Assembly (NCBI GenBank): GCA_946478975.1
Contig: CAMLEO010000199.1
Location: 1-13,720, forward strand
Length of the DNA stretch: 13,720 bases
Direction: 5' to 3'
Source: an uncultured Steroidobacter sp.
GTDB taxonomy: Bacteria; Pseudomonadota; Gammaproteobacteria; Steroidobacterales; Steroidobacteraceae
Positions 5,938-13,720 of this stretch are shown in pieces (the stretch's first letter is position 1; each line of letters opens with the position of its first letter). Below the pieces are notes generated by a model. That model saw only the letters and a program-made list of their open reading frames with translations, was not told the DNA's origin and ran no database searches. The position numbers and the translations under genes were made by a program.

Positions 5938-6996
5938 ATGCCGATCGCGAACGAAGAAGCGCTGAATGAACGATCCCAGCAGTTATTGAAACTGCTGGTG
6001 GAGCATTACATTCGCGATGGCCAGCCCGTGGGCTCCCGCACGTTGTCGCGCGACCTGGGCATGAACCTGAGCGCCGCGACCATTCGCAATGTCATGGCGG
6101 ATCTCGAGGAACTCGGCTTCGTCACTTCGCCGCACACCTCGGCGGGGCGCATTCCGACCGACAAGGGCTATCGCTTCTTCGTCGATACGCTGCTGAGGTA
6201 CGAGCCGCTCGATCACGACAAGATCGCCGCGATCCAGTCGCGCCTGGGCGAGCACAGCGCAGATCACAAAGCATTGGTCGCCGCCGCTTCGCAGATGCTG
6301 TCGAGCGTGACGAGACTCGCCGGCGTCGTGACGTTGCCGCGTCAGAGTCACTCGGCGCTGAGCCAGATCGAATTCGTGCCGCTCTCGGACAATCGCGTGC
6401 TCGCCATCATGGTGGTGAACGGCCGCGAGGTGCAGAACCGCATCGTGCAGCTGGATCGTCACTACAGCGCCGATGAGCTGCGTCGCGCCTCGAATTATCT
6501 GAACCAGGAGTTCGGCGGCAAAGAGCTCAGCGCGGTTCGCGAGCACCTGCTGTCGCAGCTCAAAGAGACGCGCGAGTCGCTGAACCAGGTGATGCTCGAT
6601 GCGATCCATCTCGCGCAGCACGTGATGGGCATGCCGGCCCCCGGCGGGCGCATGGAATATGTGATGGCGGGCGAAACCAACCTGATGAATTTCGCCGAGC
6701 TGTCCAACGTCGAAAAACTGCGTCGCCTGTTCGAAGCATTCACTCAGCAGCGCGACATCCTGCATCTGCTCGATCAAAGCCTGCGCGCCGAAGGGGTGCA
6801 GATTTTCATCGGCCAGGAATCGGGCTACACCATCCTGGACGATTGCAGCGTGGTCACCGCGCCGTACACGCTGGATAACGAGGTCGTCGGGGTGCTGGGC
6901 GTCATCGGTCCCACCCGCATGGCCTACGAGCGCGTCATTCCCATCGTCGATATCACCGCAAAACTGCTCGGCTCCGCCTTGAATTCCCGGGCCTGA
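5938..6996 (+). CDS. hrcA: Heat-inducible transcription repressor HrcA
   Basis: HrcA represses chaperone genes by binding CIRCE operators and is kept active by GroEL. The protein is 352 residues, the normal family size. The N-terminal winged helix is highly characteristic: NERSQQLLKLLVEHYIRDGQPVGSRTLSRD (10-39), then LSAATIRNVMADLEELGFVTSPHTSAGRIPTDKGYRFFVD (44-83). A central GAF-like domain follows, and the C-terminal block includes FIGQES and the YTLDNEVVGVLGVIGPTRMAYERVIPIVD region. The ATG at 5938 has a poor ribosome-binding site, but no better start is available. It heads the hrcA-grpE-dnaK-dnaJ series, a common arrangement, and is divergent from nadK. No CIRCE element (TTAGCACTC-N9-GAGTGCTAA) is visible anywhere in the window, so its targets may lie elsewhere, for example at groESL. 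Confidence 0.97.
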   Translation: MPIANEEALNERSQQLLKLLVEHYIRDGQPVGSRTLSRDLGMNLSAATIRNVMADLEELGFVTSPHTSAGRIPTDKGYRFFVDTLLRYEPLDHDKIAAIQSRLGEHSADHKALVAAASQMLSSVTRLAGVVTLPRQSHSALSQIEFVPLSDNRVLAIMVVNGREVQNRIVQLDRHYSADELRRASNYLNQEFGGKELSAVREHLLSQLKETRESLNQVMLDAIHLAQHVMGMPAPGGRMEYVMAGETNLMNFAELSNVEKLRRLFEAFTQQRDILHLLDQSLRAEGVQIFIGQESGYTILDDCSVVTAPYTLDNEVVGVLGVIGPTRMAYERVIPIVDITAKLLGSALNSRA

Positions 6997-7042
6997 GCCG
7001 CCATTCCCGCGGCCGGGGACAGCGACCGCGCGCGCCGACAAA

Positions 7043-7062
7043 TGATCGTGCGCGCCCGATCA
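7043..7062. promoter_or_regulatory. Near-perfect 20-bp palindrome upstream of grpE (candidate operator)
   Basis: TGATCGTGCGCGCCCGATCA is symmetrical at nine of ten paired positions (only the seventh pair fails). It sits in the hrcA-grpE gap just before the -10-like CAGAAT (7065-7070), for which the best 17-spaced -35 is the weak ATGATC (7042-7047). A repressor bound here would cover the promoter. It could alternatively form a short RNA hairpin (6-bp stem, 8-base loop) after hrcA, but no T-run follows. A second small hairpin (GCCGC 6997-7001 with GCGGC 7009-7013) lies directly after the hrcA stop. Confidence 0.4.
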
Positions 7063-7135
7063 GGCAGAATGCCGCCCCTTTCAAGTTCCGGCAGCCTAGC
7101 TCGGCTCTCACGACGACCGATGGAGACCAATATTC

Positions 7136-7663
7136 ATGACCATGCCCAATGAGCAGGATCGCGCGCCCGACGCCACTGCGGCCCAAACTGACACTGTTGC
7201 GGAAATCGCGGAGCTGCGTGCCTCGCTGGCCGCCGCCGAGGCGAGGGCCCTGGAAAGCCGCGATCTCTACATGCGGGCACTGGCTGAGCTCGAGAACGTT
7301 CGCAAGCGCGCCTCCCGCGATGTGGAGCAGGCTCATAAATATGCGGTCGACCGCTTTGCCAACGACCTGGTGGGCGTGAAGGACAGCCTGGAGCTGGGGC
7401 TGATCGCCGCCGGCGACGTCGATACCCTCAAGGCCGGCACCGACGCGACCCTCAAGCTGCTCAAAAAGGCCTTTGAAAAGGCCGGCGTCATCGAGCTGGA
7501 TCCGCTGGGCGAACCGTTCAACCCGGAGCTGCACGAAGCCATGGCGATGCAGCCCTCGGCCGAGCACGTGCCCGACAGCGTCACGCAGGTGGTGCAGAAG
7601 GGCTATCAGCTCAACGGCCGCCTGCTGCGCCCGGCTCGCGTGATCGTTGCTCGCGCTCCTTGA
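7136..7663 (+). CDS. grpE: Nucleotide exchange factor GrpE
   Basis: GrpE releases ADP from DnaK and so drives the chaperone cycle. The protein is 175 residues, a little shorter than E. coli GrpE (197). An acidic N terminus is followed by a long helix for dimerisation (about 22-75, including YMRALAELENVRKRASRDVEQAHKYAVDRFANDLV). The C-terminal beta domain that contacts DnaK carries the family signature FNPELHEAMAMQPSAEHVPDSVTQVVQKGYQLNGRLLRPARVIVA (128-172). The start at 7136 has GGAG 10 bases upstream; an in-frame ATG at 7142 is an alternative. It is followed by dnaK after 90 bases. Confidence 0.97.
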   Translation: MTMPNEQDRAPDATAAQTDTVAEIAELRASLAAAEARALESRDLYMRALAELENVRKRASRDVEQAHKYAVDRFANDLVGVKDSLELGLIAAGDVDTLKAGTDATLKLLKKAFEKAGVIELDPLGEPFNPELHEAMAMQPSAEHVPDSVTQVVQKGYQLNGRLLRPARVIVARAP

Positions 7664-7668
7664 AGTGC

Positions 7669-7709
7669 GGGCCTCAGGCCCCAGTTTGGGACCCAAGTTT
7701 TCCTATAAA
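7669..7709 (+). promoter_or_regulatory. grpE-dnaK intergenic palindromes and candidate dnaK -10
   Basis: Two short perfect palindromes stand side by side: GGGCCTCAGGCCC (7669-7681) and TTGGGACCCAA (7686-7696). TATAAA (7704-7709) is a good -10 for dnaK, but no convincing -35 lies 15-18 bases upstream; that position falls in the palindromes. They could be an operator, a weak hairpin between genes, or chance. No sigma-32 promoter or CIRCE matches were seen. Confidence 0.35.
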
Positions 7710-7738
7710 CCCGTTCGAATTTACTAAATAGAGTTCGC

Positions 7739-7743
7739 AGGAG
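7739..7743 (+). promoter_or_regulatory. Ribosome-binding site AGGAG of dnaK
   Basis: AGGAG lies 10 bases before the dnaK ATG at 7754 and supports that start, which also gives the family N terminus [14 protein letters not shown]. Confidence 0.65.
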
Positions 7744-7753
7744 ATTCAAGGCC

Positions 7754-9685
7754 ATGAGCAAAGTCATCGGGATCGACCTCGGCACGACCAACTCGTGCGT
7801 CGCGATCATGGAAGGCGGCAAGCCCCGCGTGATCGAGAACAGCGAAGGCGATCGCACCACTCCGTCCATCGTTGCCTTCACCAAGGACAACGAAGTGCTG
7901 GTCGGTCAGTCGGCGAAGCGCCAGGCAGTGACCAATCCGCAGAACACCACGTTCGCGGTCAAGCGCCTCATCGGCCGTCGCTTCGAAGACGATGTGGTGC
8001 AGAAAGACATTCACATGGTCCCGTACAAGATCGTCAAGGCGGACAACGGCGACGCCTGGGTCGAAGTGCAGGGCAAGAAGATGGCCGCGCAGGAGATCTC
8101 CGCGCGCGTGCTGATGAAGATGAAAAAGACCGCCGAAGATTTCCTCGGCACCACGGTCACGGACGCGGTCATCACCGTGCCCGCTTATTTCAATGACTCG
8201 CAGCGCCAGGCGACCAAAGATGCCGGCCGCATCGCGGGCCTGAACGTCAAGCGCATCATCAACGAGCCGACTGCGGCGGCGTTGGCGTACGGCCTCGACA
8301 AGCAGGGCGGCGATCGCAAGATCGCGGTGTACGACTTGGGCGGCGGTACGTTCGACGTGTCGGTCATCGAAGTGGCGGACGTCGACGGCGAGCGTCAGTT
8401 CGAAGTGCTCGCGACCAACGGCGATACGTTCCTCGGCGGTGAGGACTTCGACAAGCGCGTCATCGACTATCTCGGCGAAGAGTTCAAGAAGGAGAGCGGC
8501 GTCGACGTGCGTCGTGATCCGCTCGCCATGCAGCGCCTGAAAGAAGCGGCGGAAAAGGCCAAGATCGAGCTGTCTTCGAGCCAGCAGACCGAGATCAACC
8601 TGCCGTACATCACGGCGGACGCGTCCGGTCCCAAGCACAACATCAAGCTGACTCGCGCCAAGCTCGAGTCGCTGGTCGAGGACCTGGTGCAGAAGACGGT
8701 CGAGCCGTGCCGGATCGCGCTCAAGGACGCGGGCCTGTCGATCAAGGATATTTCCGAAGTGATCCTGGTCGGCGGTCAGACCCGCATGCCTCTGGTGCAG
8801 AAGGCGGTGAAGGACTTCTTCGGCCAGGAGCCGCGCAAGGACGTGAACCCCGATGAAGCCGTGGCCGTGGGTGCCGCGATTCAAGGCGGCGTGCTGTCCG
8901 GCGAAGTGAAGGACGTGCTGCTGCTCGACGTGACGCCGCTGTCGCTCGGCATCGAGACGCTCGGTGGCGTGATGACCAAGCTGATCGAGAAGAACACGAC
9001 CATTCCGACCAAGGCGAACCAGACGTTCTCGACCGCGGACGACAACCAGGGCGCCGTGACCATTCACGTGCTGCAAGGTGAGCGTCAGCGTGCGGCCGAT
9101 AACAAGTCGCTCGGTCAGTTCAACCTCGAAGGCATTCCGCCGGCGCCGCGTGGCATGCCGCAGATCGAAGTGACGTTCGACATCGACGCGAACGGCATCC
9201 TGAACGTGTCGGCCAAGGACAAGGCCACCAGCAAGGAACAGAAGATCGTCATCAAGGCGTCGTCCGGTCTGAACGAGGACGAGATCAAGCGCATGGTGAA
9301 AGACGCCGAAGCGCACGCCGAGGAAGATCGCAAGTTCCGCGAGCTGGTCGAGTCGCGCAACAAGGCCGACGCACTGGTGCACAGCACGGAGAAGGCGCTG
9401 AAGGATCTGGGCGAGAAGGTGCAGCCGAGCGATCGCGCCAACATCGAAAATGCCGTGTCGGATCTGAAGCGCGCGCTGGGCGGCGACGACAAGGATGTGA
9501 TCGAGAAAAAGGCTGCCGAGCTCAGCCGTCTGGCCGGCGCACTGGCGCAGCAGTCTGCTGAAGCCCCGAACATGGGCGGCGGCGCGGCTGGCGGCCCGCA
9601 GGGTGCGGCCGGCGCTGGCGGTAAAGCCAACGACGACGTGCTCGACGCCGAGTTCGAGGAAGTGAAGGACAAGAAGGCGAAGTAA
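7754..9685 (+). CDS. dnaK: Chaperone protein DnaK (Hsp70)
   Basis: DnaK is the main Hsp70 chaperone. It binds exposed hydrophobic peptides and is driven by ATP hydrolysis with DnaJ and GrpE. The 643-residue length is standard. The ATPase domain starts with GIDLGTTNS (6-14). Lys70 is in [11 protein letters not shown], and the second phosphate loop DLGGGTFD (194-201) contains Thr199, the known autophosphorylation site position. The adenosine region [10 protein letters not shown] lies at about 337-346. The interdomain linker is DVLLLDVTP (387-395), followed by the peptide-binding domain and helical lid. The end is a Gly/Ala-rich disordered stretch and [13 protein letters not shown], matching the EEV-type tail. 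Nothing appears to be missing. An 11-bp stem-loop follows the stop codon. Confidence 0.99.
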   Translation: MSKVIGIDLGTTNSCVAIMEGGKPRVIENSEGDRTTPSIVAFTKDNEVLVGQSAKRQAVTNPQNTTFAVKRLIGRRFEDDVVQKDIHMVPYKIVKADNGDAWVEVQGKKMAAQEISARVLMKMKKTAEDFLGTTVTDAVITVPAYFNDSQRQATKDAGRIAGLNVKRIINEPTAAALAYGLDKQGGDRKIAVYDLGGGTFDVSVIEVADVDGERQFEVLATNGDTFLGGEDFDKRVIDYLGEEFKKESGVDVRRDPLAMQRLKEAAEKAKIELSSSQQTEINLPYITADASGPKHNIKLTRAKLESLVEDLVQKTVEPCRIALKDAGLSIKDISEVILVGGQTRMPLVQKAVKDFFGQEPRKDVNPDEAVAVGAAIQGGVLSGEVKDVLLLDVTPLSLGIETLGGVMTKLIEKNTTIPTKANQTFSTADDNQGAVTIHVLQGERQRAADNKSLGQFNLEGIPPAPRGMPQIEVTFDIDANGILNVSAKDKATSKEQKIVIKASSGLNEDEIKRMVKDAEAHAEEDRKFRELVESRNKADALVHSTEKALKDLGEKVQPSDRANIENAVSDLKRALGGDDKDVIEKKAAELSRLAGALAQQSAEAPNMGGGAAGGPQGAAGAGGKANDDVLDAEFEEVKDKKAK

Positions 9686-9701
9686 CGCGCCTGCTGTCGA
9701 T

Positions 9702-9729
9702 GGCCCGGGCGGGGCGAACCGTCCGGGCC
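9702..9729 (+). terminator. Strong stem-loop between dnaK and dnaJ (attenuator or mRNA-stabilising hairpin)
   Basis: GGCCCGGGCGG (9702-9712) pairs with CCGTCCGGGCC (9719-9729) over 11 bases with one G-U pair and a 6-base loop GGCGAA. It is followed by GTTTG, too short a T-run for an efficient intrinsic terminator. It more likely lowers read-through into dnaJ or protects the 3' end of dnaK mRNA. This would fit the greater need for DnaK than DnaJ, which is an inference. Confidence 0.55.
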
Positions 9730-9737
9730 GTTTGCCG

Positions 9738-9743
9738 TATGAT
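9738..9743 (+). promoter_or_regulatory. Candidate -10 element upstream of dnaJ
   Basis: TATGAT matches the -10 consensus at five of six positions and lies just after the stem-loop, 38 bases before dnaJ. No good -35 is present at 16-18 bases upstream (CGAACC), so an internal promoter is only possible. Confidence 0.3.
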
Positions 9744-9781
9744 GCGCCGGGTTTTGCGGATGGCGGGAGTTTGTTGGGGCA

Positions 9782-10909
9782 ATGTCCAAGCGCGACTACT
9801 ACAAGGTGCTCGACGTAGCACGCACGGCGACGGAAGCCGAGATCAAAAAGGCTTATCGCCGCCTGGCGATGAAGTTCCACCCCGACCGCAATCCCAACGA
9901 CACGGAAGCCGAGGAGAAATTCAAAGAGGCCAAGGAAGCCTATGAAGTGCTGACCGACGCGCAGAAGCGCGCCATCTACGATCAGCACGGACACGACGGA
10001 TTGTCCGCTCGTGGTGGTGGCGGCTTCAGCGCCTCCGATGCGTTCAGCGACATTTTCGGCGACGTGTTCGGCGACATCTTCGGCGCCGGACGGCGTGGCG
10101 GGCGCCAGCAGGTGTTTCGCGGCGCCGACCTGCGTTATGACCTGGAGCTCGATCTCGAGCAGGCCGTGTTCGGCCACACCAGGGATATCGAATTCACCAC
10201 GCTCGCCGAGTGCGAGCCGTGCCAGGGCACGGGCGCCTCGCCCGGCTCCAAGCCCATCACTTGCGATACCTGTAACGGTGCGGGCCAGGTCCGCATGCAG
10301 CAGGGATTCTTCGCGGTTCAGCAAACGTGCCCGCGTTGTAAAGGCCGCGGCCAGATCGTCAGCCAGCCGTGCGATTCGTGCCTCGGCCAGGGCCGCTTGC
10401 GCAAGAAAAAAACGCTCAACGTCAAAGTCCCCGAAGGCGTCGACAACGGCGATCGCATTCGGCTGACCGGCGAGGGCGAGGCGGGCCGCAACGGCGGGCC
10501 GCCGGGCGATTTATATGTCGAGATCCGCGTGCGCGAGCATGCGATCTTCGAACGCGACGGCAGTCATCTGTCGTGCGAAGTGCCGGTGAGCTTTGTCACA
10601 GCAGCGCTGGGCGGCACCGTCGAAGTGCCGACGCTCGGCGGCAACGTCGAGTTGAAAGTGCCCGGCGAAACTCAGTCGGGTCGCGTGTTCCGCCTGCGCG
10701 AGAAAGGCGTGAAGCCGGTGCGTGGCGGGCCGGTCGGCGACTTGTTCTGCCGCGTGGTGATCGAGACGCCGGTGAATCTCACCGAAGAGCAAAAAGATCT
10801 CTTGCGTTCGTTCGAAACGTCCATGGAGGGCAGCCGGCGCAATCACAGCCCGCGCGAGAGCACGTGGCTCGACGGCGTGAAGCGTTTCTTCGAAACGATG
10901 CGTAGTTAA
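9782..10909 (+). CDS. dnaJ: Chaperone protein DnaJ (Hsp40)
   Basis: DnaJ brings substrates to DnaK and stimulates its ATPase. The 375-residue protein has the full class I layout. The J domain (about 4-70) has the essential HPD at 33-35. A Gly/Phe-rich linker (about 77-105, [21 protein letters not shown]) follows. The zinc-binding region has four CxxCxGxG repeats: Cys144/147, Cys161/164, Cys183/186 and Cys197/200. C-terminal substrate-binding and dimerisation domains complete it. The start at 9782 is family-typical ([10 protein letters not shown]). The GGGAG at 9765-9769 is rather far away (12 bases), with GGGG nearer. dapB follows after 16 bases, so the two are probably co-transcribed. Confidence 0.98.
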   Translation: MSKRDYYKVLDVARTATEAEIKKAYRRLAMKFHPDRNPNDTEAEEKFKEAKEAYEVLTDAQKRAIYDQHGHDGLSARGGGGFSASDAFSDIFGDVFGDIFGAGRRGGRQQVFRGADLRYDLELDLEQAVFGHTRDIEFTTLAECEPCQGTGASPGSKPITCDTCNGAGQVRMQQGFFAVQQTCPRCKGRGQIVSQPCDSCLGQGRLRKKKTLNVKVPEGVDNGDRIRLTGEGEAGRNGGPPGDLYVEIRVREHAIFERDGSHLSCEVPVSFVTAALGGTVEVPTLGGNVELKVPGETQSGRVFRLREKGVKPVRGGPVGDLFCRVVIETPVNLTEEQKDLLRSFETSMEGSRRNHSPRESTWLDGVKRFFETMRS

Positions 10910-10925
10910 CTGGCGAAGCTGACGC

Positions 10926-11729
10926 ATGACACTGCACATTGCCATCTTCGGCGTCAGCGGCCGCATGGGCCGTGCATTGCTGACTGCCATCGATGAAGCG
11001 CCGGGCACTGCGCTCAGCGGCGCAACCGCGTCGGCGAATAGTAAATGGCTCGGACACGACGCAAGCGAGGCGGCTGGCGGACCCAAGCGCAACGTCGTGA
11101 TCGTTGCCGATCCGGCAGCGGCGCTGCGGGCATCCAAAGTGGCAATCGATTTCACCTTGCCTGAAGCGACGGCGGCGAATCTCGCTGCCTGCGTTGCCGC
11201 CAGATGCCCGCTGGTCATCGGCACGACCGGGCACAGCGAAGCGGTGCGAGAGCAAATCAACGCGGCGGCGCGAAGCATTCCTCTCGTCATGGCGCCGAAC
11301 ATGAGTCTGGGCGTGAACCTGCTGTTGAAGCTGGTGGAGTTGGCGGCGGCCAAGCTCGATGCCGACTACGATATAGAAGTGTTCGAGGCCCATCACCGGA
11401 ACAAGAAGGACGCGCCGTCGGGCACTGCGCTCGCGTTGGGCGCTGCGGCCGCCAAAGGTCGAGGCGTCAAACTGGCGGACGCAGCTGAACACTCGCGTCA
11501 CGGCAATACCGGCGCACGTGAACGAGGCAAGATCGGGTTCTCGGTGTTTCGTGGCGGCGATGTAGTCGGCGACCACACTGTTACATTCGCCGGCATCGGC
11601 GAGCGCATCGAGCTCACTCACCGTGCCAGCGATCGGCTGGCCTTCGCCCGTGGCGCTGTCAAAGCGGCCCAGTGGCTCGTGGGTCGACCCGCCGGTTTAT
11701 ATTCGATGCAGGACGTGCTCGGCCTTTGA
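10926..11729 (+). CDS. dapB: 4-hydroxy-tetrahydrodipicolinate reductase DapB
   Basis: DapB reduces 4-hydroxy-tetrahydrodipicolinate with NAD(P)H in the lysine and diaminopimelate pathway, which supplies cell-wall peptidoglycan. The 267-residue protein has an N-terminal Rossmann fold with GVSGRMG at 9-15. IDFTLPEAT (74-82) and VIGTTGHS (97-104) are typical nucleotide-domain blocks. The catalytic region is EAHHRNKKDAPSGTALALG: His156/His157, Lys160 and the DAPSGTA loop at 162-168. The C-terminal R-x-G-x-V-x-G-x-H motif (RGGDVVGDHTV) is also present. It starts 16 bases after dnaJ with no evident ribosome-binding site, suggesting read-through from the chaperone operon. This dnaJ-dapB-carA order is also known from Pseudomonas. 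Confidence 0.97.
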   Translation: MTLHIAIFGVSGRMGRALLTAIDEAPGTALSGATASANSKWLGHDASEAAGGPKRNVVIVADPAAALRASKVAIDFTLPEATAANLAACVAARCPLVIGTTGHSEAVREQINAAARSIPLVMAPNMSLGVNLLLKLVELAAAKLDADYDIEVFEAHHRNKKDAPSGTALALGAAAAKGRGVKLADAAEHSRHGNTGARERGKIGFSVFRGGDVVGDHTVTFAGIGERIELTHRASDRLAFARGAVKAAQWLVGRPAGLYSMQDVLGL

Positions 11730-11753
11730 ATCAGGGTCGGACTCGCGTACACT
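11726..11753 (+). promoter_or_regulatory. Candidate carAB promoter
   Basis: TTGAAT (11726-11731) and TACACT (11748-11753), 16 bases apart, form a reasonable sigma-70 promoter. Its -35 overlaps the dapB stop codon. A start near 11760 gives a leader of about 95 nt before carA. In that leader, GCACG (11764-11768) and CGTGC (11783-11787) can pair around an A/T-rich loop that contains the palindrome GAAAAATTTTC (11773-11783). Confidence 0.5.
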
Positions 11754-11845
11754 TCCGTCTTCAGCACGCGGTGAAAAATTTTCGTGCGGGATCGGCCTAA
11801 GCGCCCATCTCGCTGTCCGCATGCGTGTCTGAAACAGCTGACATC

Positions 11846-11850
11846 AGGAG
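11846..11850 (+). promoter_or_regulatory. Ribosome-binding site AGGAG of carA
   Basis: AGGAG ends four bases before the ATG at 11855. The spacing is a little short, but this is the only good site. It favours 11855 over an in-frame GTG at 11825, which would add ten residues not seen in the family. Confidence 0.6.
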
Positions 11851-11854
11851 CCCC

Positions 11855-13072
11855 ATGACCCACGCCGATAAAGTGGCCGCCGTATTGGCGCTCGAGGACG
11901 GCACGGTTTTCCACGGTCGTTCCATCGGAGCCAAAGGCAACACGACGGGCGAGGTGGTGTTCAACACCGCCATGACGGGCTATCAGGAAATTCTCACCGA
12001 CCCGTCCTATTGCAGACAGATCGTTACTCTCACTTATCCGCACATCGGCAACACCGGCACCAATCCGGAAGACCTGGAAGCGGCGGCCGTGTATGCGGCG
12101 GGTCTGATCATTCGCGACCTGCCGGCCACGTATTCCAACTGGCGCGCCTCGGAGTCGCTGGAGAGTTTTCTCCAGCGCGGCAAGATCGTCGCCATCGCGG
12201 ATATCGACACTCGCAAGCTGACGCGCATCCTGCGAGAGAAGGGCGCGCAGGCCGGTTGCATCATGACCGGCGAAAAAGTGGATCCTGCGGCCGCAGTGCA
12301 TGCGGCGCGTAAATTCCCCGGCCTCAAAGGCATGGATCTCGCGAAAGTCGTTTCGACCAAGCGCGTGTATCAATGGAACGAAGGCACGAACTGGGGCGAG
12401 CACCAAGGTCCGAAGCCGCGGCCGGGGCAGCGAGTGCACGTGGTCGCTTATGACTACGGCATCAAACGAAACATCCTGCGCTGCCTCGCCGACTACGGCT
12501 GTCGCGTGACTGTCGTGCCGGCGCAGACGCCGGCGGAAAAAGTGCTGGCGATGAATCCCGAAGGCATCTTCCTGTCCAACGGCCCCGGCGATCCGGAGCC
12601 GTGCACGTACGCCATCGAAGCGATCAAGAAATTCCTGGAGACCGACATTCCGGTGTTCGGCATCTGTCTCGGTCACCAGCTGCTCGGCCTCGCCAGCGAC
12701 GCGAAGACGGTGAAGATGAAGTTCGGTCATCACGGCGCCAATCACCCGGTGCTCGATATTCCGAGCGGCCGCGTGCTGATCTCCAGCCAGAACCACGGCT
12801 TCGCGGTCGATGAGAGCACGCTCGGTGCCAACGTGAGAGTGACCCACAAGTCGCTGTTCGACGGCTCGCTGCAGGGCATCGAGCGCACCGATCGTCCGGC
12901 CTTCAGCTTCCAGGGCCATCCGGAAGCGAGCCCCGGTCCGCAGGATGTCGCCAGGCTGTTCGAAAAGTTCGTCGCGATGATTCACGACCGGCTGAGCCTG
13001 CAGCATGCGTCCGCCAAGCAAAGCTCTGCGGCGGGCAGTAACGACAACGGCCGTCGCGCCGCCGAAGGTTGA
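11855..13072 (+). CDS. carA: Carbamoyl-phosphate synthase small (glutaminase) subunit CarA
   Basis: CarA hydrolyses glutamine and channels ammonia to CarB for carbamoyl phosphate, the precursor of arginine and pyrimidines. From ATG 11855 the protein is 405 residues. The N-terminal CarA domain has [35 protein letters not shown] and the [14 protein letters not shown] block. The class I glutamine amidotransferase domain has the nucleophile Cys271 in [14 protein letters not shown] and the catalytic pair His355 and Glu357 in [11 protein letters not shown]. The last 20 or so residues ([20 protein letters not shown]) are low in complexity and make it longer than E. coli CarA (382). carB begins 14 bases downstream, so the two form one operon. 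Confidence 0.98.
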   Translation: MTHADKVAAVLALEDGTVFHGRSIGAKGNTTGEVVFNTAMTGYQEILTDPSYCRQIVTLTYPHIGNTGTNPEDLEAAAVYAAGLIIRDLPATYSNWRASESLESFLQRGKIVAIADIDTRKLTRILREKGAQAGCIMTGEKVDPAAAVHAARKFPGLKGMDLAKVVSTKRVYQWNEGTNWGEHQGPKPRPGQRVHVVAYDYGIKRNILRCLADYGCRVTVVPAQTPAEKVLAMNPEGIFLSNGPGDPEPCTYAIEAIKKFLETDIPVFGICLGHQLLGLASDAKTVKMKFGHHGANHPVLDIPSGRVLISSQNHGFAVDESTLGANVRVTHKSLFDGSLQGIERTDRPAFSFQGHPEASPGPQDVARLFEKFVAMIHDRLSLQHASAKQSSAAGSNDNGRRAAEG

Positions 13073-13086
13073 TTCAAGACACCAAG

Positions 13087-13720
13087 ATGCCAAAACGTAC
13101 CGACCTGCAAAGCATCCTGATCATCGGCGCCGGCCCCATCGTCATCGGCCAGGCGTGCGAGTTCGACTATTCCGGCGCGCAAGCCTGCAAGGCGCTCAAG
13201 GAAGAGGGCTATCGCGTCATCCTGGTGAATTCCAATCCGGCCACCATCATGACGGACCCGGAATCGGCCGATGCGATTTATATCGAGCCGATCAACTGGC
13301 GCACCGTCGAACGCATCATCGCCAAGGAGCGTCCCAGCGCGCTGCTGCCCACGATGGGCGGACAGACGGCGCTCAACTGCGCGCTCGACCTGGTGCGCGA
13401 AGGCGTGCTCGAGAAATACGGCGTCGAATTGATCGCTGCCTCTCGTGAAGCCATCGACATGGCCGAGGACCGCGAACGTTTCCGTAACGCCATGCGCGAG
13501 ATCGGCCTGGAATCGCCGCGTTCGATGATTGCGCACAGCATGGAAGAAGCGCTGGCCGTGCAGGCCGAGATCGGCTTTCCAACCGTGATTCGTCCATCGT
13601 TCACGATGGGCGGCTCAGGCGGCGGCATTGCTTATAACCGCGAAGAGTTCGTGGAGATCGTCGAGCGCGGTCTCGACGCATCGCCGACTTCCGAAGTGCT
13701 GCTCGAAGAATCCGTGATCG
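13087..13720 (+). CDS. carB: Carbamoyl-phosphate synthase large subunit CarB (5' part; cut by window edge)
   Basis: CarB makes carbamoyl phosphate from bicarbonate, two ATP and the ammonia delivered by CarA. Only the first 211 codons are present; the gene continues past the right edge (the full protein is about 1,070 residues in this family). The N-terminal pre-ATP-grasp part reads [30 protein letters not shown], followed by [19 protein letters not shown] and [17 protein letters not shown]. The start of the first ATP-grasp domain shows [11 protein letters not shown] and the glycine-rich loop [16 protein letters not shown]. The ATG at 13087 gives the same first residues as E. coli CarB. The ribosome-binding site is weak (AAG-rich), consistent with coupling to carA, which ends 14 bases before. 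Confidence 0.98.
   Translation, partial: MPKRTDLQSILIIGAGPIVIGQACEFDYSGAQACKALKEEGYRVILVNSNPATIMTDPESADAIYIEPINWRTVERIIAKERPSALLPTMGGQTALNCALDLVREGVLEKYGVELIAASREAIDMAEDRERFRNAMREIGLESPRSMIAHSMEEALAVQAEIGFPTVIRPSFTMGGSGGGIAYNREEFVEIVERGLDASPTSEVLLEESVI

Noticed and set aside
5983..7041. 352-codon open frame on the minus strand opposite hrcA
   Set aside because: Shadow of hrcA; no domain and no ribosome-binding site of note.
7074..7085. CTTGAAAG on the minus strand upstream of grpE as a sigma-32 -35 element
   Set aside because: It points away from grpE and has no CCCCAT-like -10 at the right distance; no plus-strand sigma-32 pair was found near hrcA, grpE or dnaK.
7724..10324. Very long open frame (866 codons) on the minus strand opposite dnaK and dnaJ
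   Set aside because: Long antisense frames opposite dnaK are a known result of its strong codon bias in GC-rich genomes. The translation is rich in His, Arg, Leu and Val with no recognisable domain, and the plus strand clearly encodes DnaK and DnaJ.
11618..13093. 491-codon open frame on the minus strand opposite carA
   Set aside because: Shadow of carA and the end of dapB; its composition shows no protein family features.

Overview
This window looks like a conserved chromosomal core region of a GC-rich gammaproteobacterium. Three things support this: the tmRNA tag ANDDNYALAA, the housekeeping proteins, and a gene order that closely follows the smpB-ratA-rnfH-bamE-fur-recN-grpE-dnaK-dnaJ-dapB-carA-carB block known from Pseudomonas. 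It differs in having nadK and a heat-shock repressor gene, hrcA, between recN and grpE. The presence of hrcA suggests a Xanthomonadales, Nevskiales or Steroidobacter-like lineage rather than an enteric or a true Pseudomonas. That placement is an inference from gene content only.

Layout, left to right. Positions 26-379 (minus strand) hold ssrA (tmRNA) with a good sigma-70 promoter just upstream. Positions 462-905 (+) encode a four-helix membrane protein I do not recognise, whose 3' end overlaps the end of smpB (886-1374, minus). Only 29 bases separate smpB from the divergent ratA (1404-1841, +), which overlaps rnfH/ratB (1828-2139, +). bamE (2153-2551, minus) and fur (2623-3060, +) are divergent. 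nadK (4847-5758, minus) and recN (3088-4836, minus) form a two-gene unit. hrcA (5938-6996), grpE (7136-7663), dnaK (7754-9685), dnaJ (9782-10909), dapB (10926-11729), carA (11855-13072) and the first 634 bases of carB (13087 onward) all run on the plus strand.

Functional grouping. tmRNA and SmpB rescue stalled ribosomes, and RatA/RnfH is their usual neighbour. BamE belongs to the outer-membrane protein assembly machine. Fur controls iron genes. NadK makes NADP and RecN repairs double-strand breaks. HrcA-GrpE-DnaK-DnaJ is the Hsp70 chaperone system with its repressor. DapB (lysine/diaminopimelate) and CarAB (carbamoyl phosphate for arginine and pyrimidines) are biosynthetic genes that follow it.

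I found no mobile elements, CRISPR arrays, rRNA genes or ordinary tRNA genes, and no gene-free stretch longer than 300 bases. No clearly novel multi-gene system is visible. The points most worth a second look are: the unrecognised membrane gene between ssrA and smpB; the very short smpB-ratA divergent spacer with no ribosome-binding sites; a near-perfect 20-bp palindrome upstream of grpE although no CIRCE operator is visible; the 11-bp stem-loop between dnaK and dnaJ; and the Lys/Pro/Ala-rich tail on RecN.
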